64,000 nucleotides of DNA, taken from the NCBI GenBank assembly GCA_025765595.1, contig JAIVFH010000068.1, positions 124,001 to 188,000 of the forward strand, read 5' to 3'. This DNA comes from Obelidium mucronatum. Lineage: Eukaryota > Chytridiomycota > Chytridiomycetes > Chytridiales > Chytriomycetaceae. Each line of letters opens with the position of its first letter. The first letter of the stretch is position 1. Positions 23,667 to 33,389 of this stretch are shown here, piece after piece. The position numbers and the translations under genes were made by a program. Under the pieces are notes generated by a model. The model saw only the letters and a program-made list of their open reading frames with translations, was not told the origin of the DNA and searched no databases.

Positions 23667-23852
23667 TATTAACTATTATCTATTGTCACTATTTTAGGAT
23701 TCAATTCACTATATCTTTTATTTCGTATTATCCTCTTATTTATACTTGTTTTCTTATTTAATCAAACAATAAAGTTTTCTCATTTAGAATGAGCGCGTGC
23801 AGAGCGAAATTATTAATAATAAATACGCGATTAATAATAGCGAAAGTTAACA
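23667..23852 (-). repeat. 5' LTR of copia element
   Basis: This is the upstream 186-bp LTR on the coding strand, 185 of 186 identical by eye to the copy at 18312-18497. It is followed outwards by the target-site copy AGCAT at 23853-23857. Confidence 0.95.
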
Positions 23853-23857
23853 AGCAT

Positions 23858-23920
23858 GTAGTCGTTGGTGTCTATTCCGAGCTTGCCAGTCTTGGCAGTG
23901 TAGTAAGTTTCTTCAGTCAT
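23858..23920 (-). pseudogene. Outer copia element: gag start (interrupted)
   Basis: The first codons of the older element's gag lie here (MTEETYYTAKTGKLGIDTND). The reading frame continues beyond the insertion at 18311 once one target-site copy is discounted, which shows that one element jumped into the other. Confidence 0.85.
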
Positions 23921-23970
23921 TTGTCATTTGTCATTGATTGTCTTTCAGTCGAGTTGCTGGTGCTGATAAC

Positions 23971-24230
23971 GTGTTGAATTAGTTCTTTAACTAATTGTCT
24001 TTTCAATTGTCGATGTGGTTTTCTTTATTCTTTCCTCACTATTTATATTGCATGATTTGAAATGCAAAACTAATAATAGAGAATAAAACATAATAATGAA
24101 CTGAAATTCAAATGCCGCTCCGCATAACTGTAATTAACTGATGAGAACTGAAAACGCAGTAAGAACACATGTTTCATTTTAAGTGCTTGTGAATGTAGAC
24201 TTGTCAATAAAGTGTAGAATACAGTCAACA
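23971..24230 (-). repeat. Putative LTR/leader of the outer copia element
   Basis: The block begins TGTTGAATTAGTTCTTTAAC next to a putative primer site, so an LTR probably starts here. No second copy is present in the window because the far end of the element is missing, so the outer border is unknown. Confidence 0.5.
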
Positions 24231-24430
24231 AGTATTGGGTCAGGGATACTGATGAGGTGAAATGTGCTAGAACCACTCAGGTGCCCCTTTTTTGCCTGAG
24301 GTGCATCAAAACCAAATAAAATAGGAATCAAACACTGCATTCTTCTTTTTAACATGTATTGACATTCATAACCATGCACAACAACATTAAACATGTAAAA
24401 CACAGAAATATTGGAGGACTTCTGCTGAGT
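24231..24430. repeat. Dispersed repeat copy 2 with module from the 16-17 kb array
   Basis: 24231-24336 matches 16601-16705. At about 24385-24430 the segment AAACATGTAAAACACAGAAATATTGG...GACTTCTGCTGAG matches the module at 16350-16390 and 17140-17175. The same repeat family therefore lies on both sides of the nested retroelements. Confidence 0.8.
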
Positions 24431-24667
24431 TAAAAGTAGACGTCCAGAAGTCAAAGAAACAAACCAAAAACCTAATCTCAAGAGAAATCAAACACAACAT
24501 AAATTGGTCGCAGCAGACAGTTTTTTTCTTGTATTCTAAAAACTGCTATTTTTTCATGTTTATTCAACTATTTCTTTATTCTGTTTAGTTATAACATGGT
24601 TTTGATGATCCTCGTTGCAACACGAACCCACACATTAGGTTTCCTCTCTACACTACCAAAATTCGAA

Positions 24668-24868
24668 TCATCCACACGATTTGAATAGCTCTGTAACCTG
24701 CTGCAAATTCTCTCCTAACCGCTTCTGAAGACGTTTGTTTTTTGTTTGAATTACAACTTGTGCTTCCAGATCGCGTGTGTAGGATCTGTATCCGTAGTTG
24801 GAGGATCCGATTAATGTCCAATGTGGGTGTGTGTTGGTGGTGGTGTGCTTGTTATCCAGAGTCCTTCC

Positions 24869-24911
<43 letters not shown>

Positions 24912-26237
24912 GATTTCAAAACTTGGATGCATGAATAGGAAGTAGGATAAGTACCTTTCGCATGAAACGTCCACCCATCTCTCTTGTATTCGCGCATTTC
25001 GATTCTATTGGTTCCACCTGGGACTTGTCGGACTTTATCCCAAAATCGGGCTGCCAAAAAGGTGTAGGCAAATGGTAAATGGCGACTCACGCCGCGACTG
25101 TTGAAGAACCCATTTGCTTCTGGAGCTGCAAGGAGGAATGAGAATTTCGATGGTGATGAGGAGTTGGTGCTGTTGTTGTGGTTGTTGAGGATGAGAGGTT
25201 GGAGTTTTTCGGGGAGGTTAAAGTAGGCACTGCTACACGTAACGGTTGATGAAGCAGATGATTTTTGCAGATTCTTTAGAAGCGCTGCGAGAAAGTTTGT
25301 TTCCGTGTGAATGCCTAAAGGTCCACATTGCAAAATAGGGGTTATAATGGTATCAAAAGACGGCGGTAGGTTTTCGAGTGATGATATGCTTGGGGAAGGG
25401 TTTGCGGCATCTTCGAGACAGGTGGGAGGTAACTTTTGCAGGGAATCCCTTTCAAAGGTTTTAAAGGCTTCACTCATTTGAGAGAGTGTGCACGTGTTTC
25501 TCTGTATTTGAAGGGATTGTTCCTTGTGGGATGTTACAGTGTGGGAGTGGTTGCCCATGACTGTGAGGAGGTTGGAGAAGTAGTCGGCTACTTGTTTGTT
25601 GTTTTTGATTAAAATGTATCGGTCTTGGCTGTGTATGTATGGAAACTTGTTCAGTGGGGTTGTTGGAACGAAATGGTGTAGATTTGGCAACAGAGAGAAT
25701 ATCGCCCTCGGCTGCGGATTGGTCCCAAAAAATGAAAAGAAACCCGCCCTTCGGCGGTAGAAGCGGCTAACCACGCACCGATTGGAAAAGTAATCATTCG
25801 AAAGATTCGCACCAGAAACAACAACGTCATCATCAAAGACATAAACTTTAACATGTTGTAAAGCAAAAGCCTCATTAAAGCGTTGAGGTACGAGATTTCT
25901 GATTGGATTATTTGACGGAGCCAGTTGAAACAGAGAAATGGTAGTTTGCGAATCAAAACGTTGCTTGAGAGGGGCAAGAAGGGAGACAGTTGAAGCTTGA
26001 GTAGAGCGATCAGTGATTCTCGAGCCCCGCATTGCATCGACAACAATATGCAGTTTAACGTTCGTGTTGGTTGCGAGTTTTGAAGCCAGTGCTTGCTGCA
26101 GGCCTACTTCGTTGTGCCCAATGTAGAGGGCAGCAAGACCGATTCGCCTTTCGGCCTTGTTGATTCCGTCAATGAGAGGCCTCGTAGAAAGCAGACGGAG
26201 TTTCAATGACGTGAATGTGGTCCGCCAGCGCCTGCAT
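24668..26237 (-). CDS. PGS1: Phosphatidylglycerophosphate synthase PGS1 (PLD family)
   Basis: This is a mitochondrial enzyme making phosphatidylglycerophosphate, the committed step to cardiolipin. It has two PLD-type motifs: HVKVYVFDDDVVVSGANLS (HxK) before YFSNRQDRYI, and WTFHAKG followed by TLIGSSNYGYRS-RDLEAQ. Exons: about 26237-25795, 25638-24954 and 24868-24668. Intron 1 carries a GC-rich hairpin at 25744-25757; intron 2 a run of about 40 A. The most likely start is 26237 (MQALADHIHVIETPSAFYE), which needs a one-base correction near 26190 to join ALIDGINKAERRI. It diverges from mL44 with 73 bp between starts. No clear targeting peptide is visible, so the start may lie further upstream. 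Confidence 0.88.
25744..25757. repeat. GC-rich hairpin in PGS1 intron
   Basis: CCGCC-CTTC-GGCGG is a perfect 5-bp stem with a 4-base loop inside an otherwise AT-rich intron. It is related to the hairpins at 27.2-27.4, 30.9, 31.2, 32.9 and 53.3 kb. Confidence 0.75.
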
Positions 26238-26310
26238 ATCTTGCCCGTTGTTTCTTTCTTTCTTTTTCTTTTTTCTTTTTATTTCTCTTCTCTTTTGAAT
26301 AAACAATAGA

Positions 26311-27634
26311 ATGCAGTTCATCCTCCGCCGGTCGCTCTCGTCGCTGTCGGCGGCGCAGACTGCGGCGCTCGCGGCGTTCAGCGCGCGGTCCGGCGTTGCG
26401 CTTGCGACGCCGGCGGCGCTGCAGACTGCGCTGACGCACTGCTCGTATCATTCTGACGACGCTCACGAAGAAACCGGCGCCGACGCGCGCGACAACTCGG
26501 CGCACGCGCTGCTCGGCGCGCGCCTGCTTGCGTTCCACACGACGCAGCGGCTGATGCGCCAGTTCCCGCGGCTGCCGGCGCCCGCCGTCGACTCGCTCGT
26601 CGCCGCATTCGTCGGCGACGCTGCGCTCGCGAGCGTCGGCGCCACGCTCGGCGTCGCCCACGTCATGCGCTGGAAAAAGCCCGCCTGCTGCGCCGGACGC
26701 TGCGCCGCTCGTCGTCGCGAAAACTGTGCAGGCGCTCGTCGGCGCGCTGTACGCTGAGAAGGGCGCCGCCGCCGTCGCCGACTTTATCAAAAAACACATC
26801 GAGTCGCGCTCCGTCAACGTCGCCGCCCACCTGAATCTGCACAAGAACCCAAAGCAGCTCCTAAGGCGCATCCTCAAGGAGCAGCGTCGTCCGCCCGCTG
26901 TCTCGCGCATGCTGAAGGAAACGGGTCGACTGTCTACGAATCCGGTCTTTATTGTCGGCGTCTATTCCGGTATCGAAAAACTGGGCGAGGGTTACGGCTC
27001 TTCAATCAAAATGGCCGAAACAAGGGCTTTTAAAAATGCTCTCGAACTGCATTTTACAAAGGAAGTTGTCACTGATTTCAATGTTCCTTTGGATCTCTTG
27101 AGTCCAGAGAGTGTCGCTTCTTTGCTTCCAGGTATTTGACATTTTCATTGACGGTATTGACCGCATCGTGGACCGCTGAAGGCGTTGCGCCGAAGTTACC
27201 GCCGAAGGCGGTATTGACCACATTGACCGCCGAAGGCCGCCGAAGGCGGTATTTGATTTCTTGGCGCATCATTTCTTGGTGCATCAGTTCTTCTGCCGTA
27301 GGCAGGAAACGCATCCGCCGAAGGCGATATTTGATTTCTTGGTCCCATCATTTCTTGGCTGTATCATTTCTTCTGCACCGCCGAAGGCGGTATTTGATTC
27401 TAATGGAGTCAATTTGCCACAAGACTCTATGAATCCAACCCAATCCACTTACATTTTTCCATTTCATTCAAAGAACAAAATGCATTGAATACTGAACAAG
27501 AACAAGAACAACAAGAACTGGATCAACAACCAGAAGTGGAAAATGACAACACTGAAGAGGAGAAGCAAACAAAAAAGAAACAATCAAAACCTCGAAAGCA
27601 AAAGCAAGAGTCCAAGGATGATGATGCCATATAA
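26311..27634 (+). CDS. MRPL44: Mitochondrial ribosomal protein mL44 (RNase III-like)
   Basis: This is a protein of the large mitochondrial ribosomal subunit, related to fungal MRPL3. It has a mitochondrial-type N-terminus (MQFILRRSLSSLSAAQ), a catalytically degenerate RNase III fold (LQTALTHCSYHSDD, then LLGARLLAFHTTQRLM) and a dsRNA-binding-like domain (NPVFIVGVYSGIEKLGEGYG). Exon 1 (to about 26800) is very GC-rich. One extra base in the A-run 26674-26678 breaks the frame in a conserved stretch (VAKTVQALVGALYAEKG follows). A 342-bp intron (27132-27473), long for this genome, is packed with GC hairpins. The last exon adds a Glu/Gln/Lys-rich tail ending KQESKDDDAI. Confidence 0.87.
27173..27390. 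repeat. Cluster of GC-rich hairpins in mL44 intron
   Basis: Copies at 27173-27184 (CCGCTGAAGGCG), 27199-27211 and 27378-27390 (both CCGCCGAAGGCGG), a fused double copy at 27227-27249, 27294-27304 (TGCCGTAGGCA) and 27315-27326 (CCGCCGAAGGCG). Spacers share TATTTGATTTCTTGG and CATCATTTCTTGG, so the unit that multiplied is larger than the hairpin itself. Confidence 0.85.
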
Positions 27635-27752
27635 TTCCACTTTTTCCCCCAGCACCAACCAACTTTTTTTTGTTCTTTTTTTTTTTTTTTTTTTTTTTCT
27701 TTCAAACCCTTGAATGCTGTCAAATGATGATAATAATTAAAAGCGATGATAT

Positions 27753-27805
<53 letters not shown>

Positions 27806-28005
27806 TAACTTTTTTTCAAAGATCGGCAGACAAGTTGTGGCCATCTTATTTGCCTTTTTGGGTGCCCAAAAAAAAGCGTTTTTTGTTGACGTTTTTGTTA
27901 CAGTCCGCACTTTTTTATATTTCCCTACAGAAAAAAACAAACAACAATCATGCCAAAGCTCACCATATCTCAATACAAGAGCAGAGGCACATTACCAATA
28001 TCCTC
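27635..28005. other. Intergenic region with (GAT)n microsatellite
   Basis: After the mL44 stop there is a run of T (about 27679-27700) and a (GAT)n tract at about 27755-27804. The remainder is AT-rich and should hold the promoter of the next gene. An open frame runs through the microsatellite but is not trusted. Confidence 0.5.
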
Positions 28006-28530
28006 ATGACCCTACCAATACTCTACCATCTAGCCGTCGCCGTCTTTATTGCTTTTGGTCTTGCCTCAGATACCAGAAACTTGGCAGCCGACATTTATTC
28101 CGTCTCGCTACTTATCGAACACATTTGGTGGCTCTTCTTGCAAACCGGCTATGTTTTATATGATCAGAGTGTTGACCCTGCTGTGAGCATGCTCATGATC
28201 ATGATGCACCTTGCCGTGAATGTCGGCGCCAGTATCATTGTATGGATACCTTTTGGTGGTTACACGGGGTACAATCTATTTCGATATGTGAGCACGTTTG
28301 GGTTTATGGAATGGCGGAAACTTCCTTGGCTTTTCCAATTCATGTATGTTAATATTTGGTGGGCCATTTGTTGTACGTCTGTTGTCGTTGTTTCTTGCCT
28401 GGTGTGGTTGGTTTATGGTGTGTTTATTGAAGATTGGGTTGCGAGCCAGAAGTTGAAGCGCAAGCCGTCACCAAAGGAATCGACGCCTGCGCCTCTTATC
28501 GCGATATCCACTGTTTCTCCGATCTCATAA
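28006..28530 (+). CDS. Unrecognised four-helix membrane protein
   Basis: The frame is open from well upstream; the first in-frame ATG after the microsatellite is at 28006 (MTLPILYHLAVAVFIAFGLA). I count four hydrophobic helices: MTLPILYHLAVAVFIAFGLA, YSVSLLIEHIWWLFLQTGY, AVSMLMIMMHLAVNVGASII and the long WAICCTSVVVVSCLVWLVYG. A basic tail KLKRKPSPKE follows. The real start could lie upstream (the frame includes HISIQEQRHITNIL before 28006). I do not recognise a family. The composition and length suggest a real protein of about 170-190 residues. Confidence 0.6.
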   Translation: MTLPILYHLAVAVFIAFGLASDTRNLAADIYSVSLLIEHIWWLFLQTGYVLYDQSVDPAVSMLMIMMHLAVNVGASIIVWIPFGGYTGYNLFRYVSTFGFMEWRKLPWLFQFMYVNIWWAICCTSVVVVSCLVWLVYGVFIEDWVASQKLKRKPSPKESTPAPLIAISTVSPIS

Positions 28531-28777
28531 AAGAAAAATAAAGATGTCACGATATTCCCTTATTCATTCTAAACTTCTGTTTGTGAACCAAAAAAAAAAA
28601 ACTTCAAAATTGAGTGACAGTTTTTTTTTTCCAACACAAAAAGGCAATTGTAATAATAAGCAAAAAGAAAGAAAGAAACAACAAAAAAAAAGACAACCCG
28701 GCATGCCCGGACGGAATACAACATATGAACGGACCAAAAAAAAAAAACCACCAACGTAAAAACAACAAAAGATGTTC
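28531..28777. other. Intergenic 3' spacer
   Basis: This spacer lies between two converging genes. It is A-rich, with runs of A and T, and has no supported gene. Confidence 0.5.
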
Positions 28778-29581
28778 TCAAGATTCAGCATTTGCCAGTG
28801 CCGCCAAGCGTTCACTCTCAGCCTTCTTTTTCTATAGTGGAGGCGAGAAAAAAAAAACACAGTGTTAAGGAAGAGCAAGGAATGGAAAATTTGTTGGGAC
28901 ACTCAACTGACAACAGATCCTCCAAAGACTTGTGTCGAGACAACTCTGACAAGACATTTTCATCGACTGGTAACACTGACTTTCTTCGGACGCGTTGTGG
29001 CGTAGGCTTATCCTCAAAGTGAGCCTGCAAAAAGAATGTTTTCAGCCCAAGACATATGCGCCACGCTTTTCCTCGTTGTTTTACCATATCACTCGCCAAA
29101 TCTTCCTCGGCACCACCATCGTCATCTCCTTCCTCTGCTTCTTTCGCTGCATCTTCATCCGCGATATTCGCAGCCTCTGCACTCGCTTGAGACACAAACT
29201 GTGGCGCGATATTCTGCTTCGACGCGACTCGAGCCGACAGTGCCGGAATATGTAGCTTTGTCACGTTCGTTTGAGCTACAGATTCCAGTTTGGCCCACAT
29301 TTCTTCTCGATCTTTTTGCTTTTTCCGTTCCCTACACCAAAAAAAAAAAAAAAAAAAAAAAGACAATGAAGAGGAGATGAAAAAAAAGATAGAGATTAGT
29401 TTCATGTGCTCTATTTGCAATAGCGCTACATACAGTTGTCTGTTTAGTTTGTACTTGTTTGTACAGTCATCAAACAATTTGGGACTGATTTCCATGAATA
29501 GTTTCAAAGCGTTATACACAAGTCCATGAATCGTTCTAGAGAAGAAAAGAAAGAAAAAAACGGGATGCGCATGCCAATTAA

Positions 29582-29620
<39 letters not shown>

Positions 29621-31983
29621 CCCCACAAACCTATTCCAATGCGTTTTTGAGTTTCGATATAAACTGGAAAACATAATGGGCAGAATCACAGCAGCATTAT
29701 CCCCAATCAGATTGATGATGTAATCATTGTTCCAATAATACAGCGCTCGTTCGGCAACCTGTATTTTGTTTTCCCGGTTTAGCAAGTTAAAAAAAAAACC
29801 CAACTATTTTTTGGGGGGGTAATTACCTGGAAATGAGGACTCGACACACATCGCGCAATCTGCTGAAACAATGGAACTTGTATTTTCACAAACTCCTGTG
29901 GTTCAATAACGTCCAGGATTTCTTCAATCTCATTCAGAAACATGACTTCTTTGGGGCTATTGACTTTGGGCCAGAATCTCAGAAGACCGCAGACAACCTT
30001 GAATTATTAAACAGCGTTAAAATAAAACAAAGTGAATGAGCGTTGCTTGTTGGATTTTTTTTATCAATCACACCGCACCTCTTCCGTCAAGGATGGATCC
30101 TTCTCAAGAAACTGTACAACGCAGTAAGCCAATTGTGGATGGTATAATGTTAATGATTTGGCTTTGTGCAGCGGAATCAAGACCCGAGTCAAAAAGACTT
30201 TGTGCTCTTCCTTTAGAGGAAGGGCAAACCCATTGATGATACTTTGTGTGAAGTTAAAGTTAATATATTTTTTTTGAGCCAAAAAAGGACCAACAAAAAA
30301 AAAAAAAGAAACAAACCTTCCCAAAATCTCCAACAGTTCGGCAATTCCATTGTGCCGTTCGTTCTCATATATAAATTGGAAAAACACATTGTTGATGGAT
30401 CGTCGAATAAACGCTCGTAGATTCAAGAATTTCCCATAGATTCGGTGAAGTGTCGTCTTTAAAAAGTCTCGTTCTCGCGGATCTTCAATGTCAAAGAGTT
30501 CCAACAGCTTATTATTTTTTTTTTGTCAGTCCAATCAATTCACCAAAAGAATGAAAAGAAAAAGACAAAAAAAGGATAACATCGCCCAAAAGGCCGATAT
30601 AAGCCATACCTGAAGAATAAAGTGCTGATCGATAAACTTTTTGGCAATGTTTGTGTTGAAATCGGGAGATTCGATAAACCGCAAAAAGAATTCGTAGACA
30701 ATTTGAAGGTGTGGCCAGGCAAGTTCGAGAACGGGTTCATCTTCTTCAGGATCAAATGCATCGCCATATGGATTTACACTTGGTGGAGTAGTTCGAAACA
30801 GGTTTGCGCCAAACTAATAGACAGATTGGATGAGTTTATGGGCAAGAAAGAAGGGACAACAGTCAATGGTGGATAGATAGCAACGCCTTCGGCGAAACAC
30901 GACCGCCTACGGCAGTCACCAATATACACACCATTCCAATAATCTCAGGATACAAAGGTTCCGTAATAACACCACGATTGTTACTAATGTAATCCACCAA
31001 TTCCGTCAAAGTCTGTTTCTTGACTTCTTTTCCTTTGAGATCCGTCAATGCATCATTGAAATCAAACATGACATTGCATTGAGCAATCTTTCGAATAAAC
31101 AAGTCGTGCCTTTCGTTTACAGGAACATCTGGAATCATACGTTTTTTTTGAAGGACAAAAAAAGTGGGTTTTAGATTCTGTCACTTCCTAAAAAAAAAAA
31201 AAACAGGAATACGCCGCCTACGGCAAGGACGATTTCGACGCCTTTGGCGTCAGAAAAAACAGAAAGGCAAAATAGACAGAATAGAGGGGTATTTTTTTTT
31301 GTACCCTTGAAGCCAGGCAACTTTTCCAGTTCGACCCTCTCAGTAACATGAAAACGCGACGATCGCTGCCTTCTTGGAGCTTTGCTGATTGGAATAGTAT
31401 CTTTCGGAGCGCCCTTCAGCCTATTGAGACCACCCGCTTTAGGCACTTCCCTATTCCCTGACGCGCCACCACCACCAGCACCGCCAGCATCGAGGGACGT
31501 CTTTGAGAAGGAGGGGGCGCCGGGGATCCCGCCCGGGGTTGATGGTTTGTATTGTTGTTGTTGTTGTTGTTGCTGTTGCTGTTGCTGCTGTTGGAGTTGT
31601 TGTTGTTGCTGCAGTTGTTGTTGTTGTTGTTGGCCTTGTTCTGTCGACGGAGCCGATGGATCGATCAGCACAAAGCACAAAGCACAAAACGAAAAAGAAA
31701 AAGAAACAAAAGAAAACACGCACGCTGCTTCTGCGGCGCGGCGGCGGCCTGCGGCGGCGGCGGCTGTTTGCCCAGCGACGTCTTCAGCTGCGACGCGGCG
31801 GCGGACGCGAGCGACGTCAGCGGCGTCTGCGCGGCGGCGGCGGCGGGCGGCGGCGGCGGCTGCGCGGGCGGCGGCGCGGCGTCCGGTGTTTTGTTGCGCG
31901 ACAACTAAGGCGCTGCCGTGTTAGGCGCCCGGGCAAACTCGACACACACGCCTCCTTACCACGCGGTTCTTGAGGCCCTTCAT
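28778..31983 (-). CDS. RTS1: PP2A regulatory subunit B56 family (RTS1-like)
   Basis: This is the B56 (B') subunit that directs protein phosphatase 2A. The start is MKGLKNRV at 31983, with a following Pro/Ala-rich GC-rich exon, a poly-Gln stretch (about 31555-31640 on the plus strand as TTG/CTG repeats) and then the conserved core. Core blocks include [83 protein letters not shown] and [20 protein letters not shown], with [16 protein letters not shown] near the end. The last exon after a GTTGAG donor gives [17 protein letters not shown]. About nine introns; two of them contain the GC hairpins. A further intron (about 29024-29083, GTAAAA...TTGCAG) is likely though the frame is open through it. 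Confidence 0.94.
30884..30913. repeat. GC-rich hairpin pair in B56 intron
   Basis: CGCCTTCGGCG (30884-30894) and CCGCCTACGGC (30903-30913) lie nine bases apart in an intron. They are the reverse-strand versions of the GCCGAAGGC and GCCGTAGGC hairpins. Confidence 0.75.
31213..31250. repeat. GC-rich hairpin pair in another B56 intron
   Basis: GCCGCCTACGGC (31213-31224) and ACGCCTTTGGCGT (31238-31250) lie in the intron between the poly-Gln exon and the exon starting [11 protein letters not shown]. Confidence 0.75.
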
Positions 31984-32419
31984 TGCAGTGTCAGTTGGAT
32001 CAGAGCAGCGCAGATCGATTCAAATCAAATCAAAGCGCGGCGTTCGTCGTCAAAGTGTCGCTGGTGTGCGATGGAAAAATTTATAGTAGTATTTAGAAGA
32101 AACAATGCTCTTCTTTTTACGATTCTCTTATTAGCTTATTATTGAAGTCGCTTTGCGGCGCGGCGCATCGAGAACACGCAACAACAACTACTTTTACAAC
32201 TACAATTGCAACTACAACTATAGCAAATCTAATCTGAAAAAAAATACACGATTTGAGAACAGATCCAATCACTTGGATTGGTACCATCAGCCGCCAATCA
32301 TCCACCAACTAATCAGTGCAACTCAAAAGAGTTGGAATCAATCCTTGGGTGTGTGTTTTTGCAGTTAAGTTGATCAAGTCGAATTATAAAATTGGCAAAA
32401 AAGTAGTCAAGAAGACATC
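31984..32419. other. Intergenic region, divergent promoters (B56 / NDUFB9)
   Basis: This 436-bp spacer separates divergent start codons. It contains TACAACTACAA-type short repeats (about 32185-32225) and no supported gene. Confidence 0.45.
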
Positions 32420-33258
32420 ATGTCTGGTGCATCGATTCCCCTGCAGATTGTGCACCTCCAGGTACACTCCTTGCAATGAGTCTACTTTTCTCTTTCATGT
32501 CTGGGGCGATACAGACAGCGATGGCGCTGGTTCTCTTCCGGAGTGCTCACAACACGCAACTCAACACAACTCAACTCAACTCACGCACTCACTCCTCGCT
32601 TGTCTCTCTATAGGCGGCCCCGCTGACACACACTCAGAGGATCCAACGATTGTACCGCCAATCTCTTCGTCTTACTGCCGACTGGTACTGGGAAAGGCCT
32701 GAACAGAGACAAAAGGCTTTGATTATTCGTGAGCATTTTGAAGCAAACAGACATGTCACCAGTCCTCAAGAAAAGGAGGCTTTGATTGAAGTTACCGAAG
32801 TTCTTTTGGCTAAATACCATCACCCTGTTCCTTTTAAATGTAAATTCTTTTTGGCTTTTCTTTTCTCTTTGCCGCCGAAGGCGGAATCGACCGCCGTAAG
32901 GCGGTTTCTTGATTCTTTCTATTTCATCTTTTTCCTTGTACTCTCCGGTCTGCCGCCGTAGGCGGCGTCTTTGTTCTTTCTTTCATCATTTCCCTTGTAC
33001 TCTCCGTTTCACACCACCATTCTGCGATATGCAGCATCTTTTGCACTCATTGAGACTCCCTTCTCGACACCCTAACTCATACACCATACACTTAACAGAT
33101 GCCACTGCTCCTGGTGGAACCAAATGGGAACGTAACACTCCATTCCCAGAAGAGGTAATAATTACACGCCCCATATTCTACACAAAAAAAATCTTACAAA
33201 CACAATCACTTCTCTGCAGCTACTTGACAAGTTTGTTCCATTCGACAACTCAACTTGA
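32420..33258 (+). CDS. NDUFB9: Complex I subunit NDUFB9 (LYR protein)
   Basis: This is the LYR-motif accessory subunit (B22) of mitochondrial NADH dehydrogenase. Exon 1 (32420-32461) encodes MSGASIPLQIVHLQ. Exon 2 carries the LYR motif (QRLYRQSLRLTADWYWERPE) and continues REHFEANRHVTSPQEKEALI and KYHHPVPFK. Exon 3 has TAPGGTKWERNTPFPEE, matching the family's PGGTSYERY region. The last exon encodes LLDKFVPFDNST. The protein is about 115 residues, lacking the longer C-terminal extension of animals. The 259-bp intron 32840-33098 carries three GC hairpins. Function is assigned by family. Confidence 0.87.
32872..32966. repeat. Three GC-rich hairpins in NDUFB9 intron
   Basis: CCGCCGAAGGCGG (32872-32884), CCGCCGTAAGGCGG (32891-32904) and GCCGCCGTAGGCGGC (32952-32966). 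The third has a 6-bp stem. Between and after them CTTTCTTTCATCATTTCCCTTGTACTC-like sequence is partly repeated. Confidence 0.85.
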
Positions 33259-33389
33259 GAAAAAGACCAAAAAAAAAAAAAGTCGATAACCACCATCCAT
33301 TCAAAAATAAAAAGAAAGGGGATCGCGTCTTCCAATTTTTCTTTTTATGTTGACTCCCTTGAACAAAAAAAAACAAACAAAAAAAGAAA

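Larger units (their letters stand above)
18312..23852 (-). mobile_element. Complete copia-type LTR retrotransposon (5541 bp)
   Basis: This is a full-length Pseudoviridae/copia-type element in minus orientation. It is bounded by two 186-bp LTRs (18312-18497 and 23667-23852) that differ at one base by eye, and by a 5-bp target duplication AGCAT (18307-18311 and 23853-23857). Gene order is gag, protease, integrase, reverse transcriptase, RNase H, the copia order. LTR ends are TGTTAAC...GTTAATA on the coding strand. It is inserted in the gag gene of an older copia element. Several single-base frame breaks occur in gag and pol, so whether the copy is active cannot be judged from this sequence. Confidence 0.95.

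Noticed and set aside
24742..24945. Plus-strand frame ending in poly-Lys
   Set aside because: It is the antisense of the PGS1 last exon plus the intron A-run.
27670..28000. Poly-Asp / poly-His open frames through 27735-27820
   Set aside because: They are translations of a (GAT)n microsatellite and T-run, with no coding signal on either side.
28564..28902. Phe-rich minus-strand frames downstream of B56
   Set aside because: They arise from A- and T-runs in the 3' spacer and overlap the last B56 exon in the wrong frame.
31382..31973. Plus-strand Cys/Ala/Arg-rich frames over the B56 N-terminus
   Set aside because: They are antisense shadows of the poly-Gln and Pro/Ala-rich exons.
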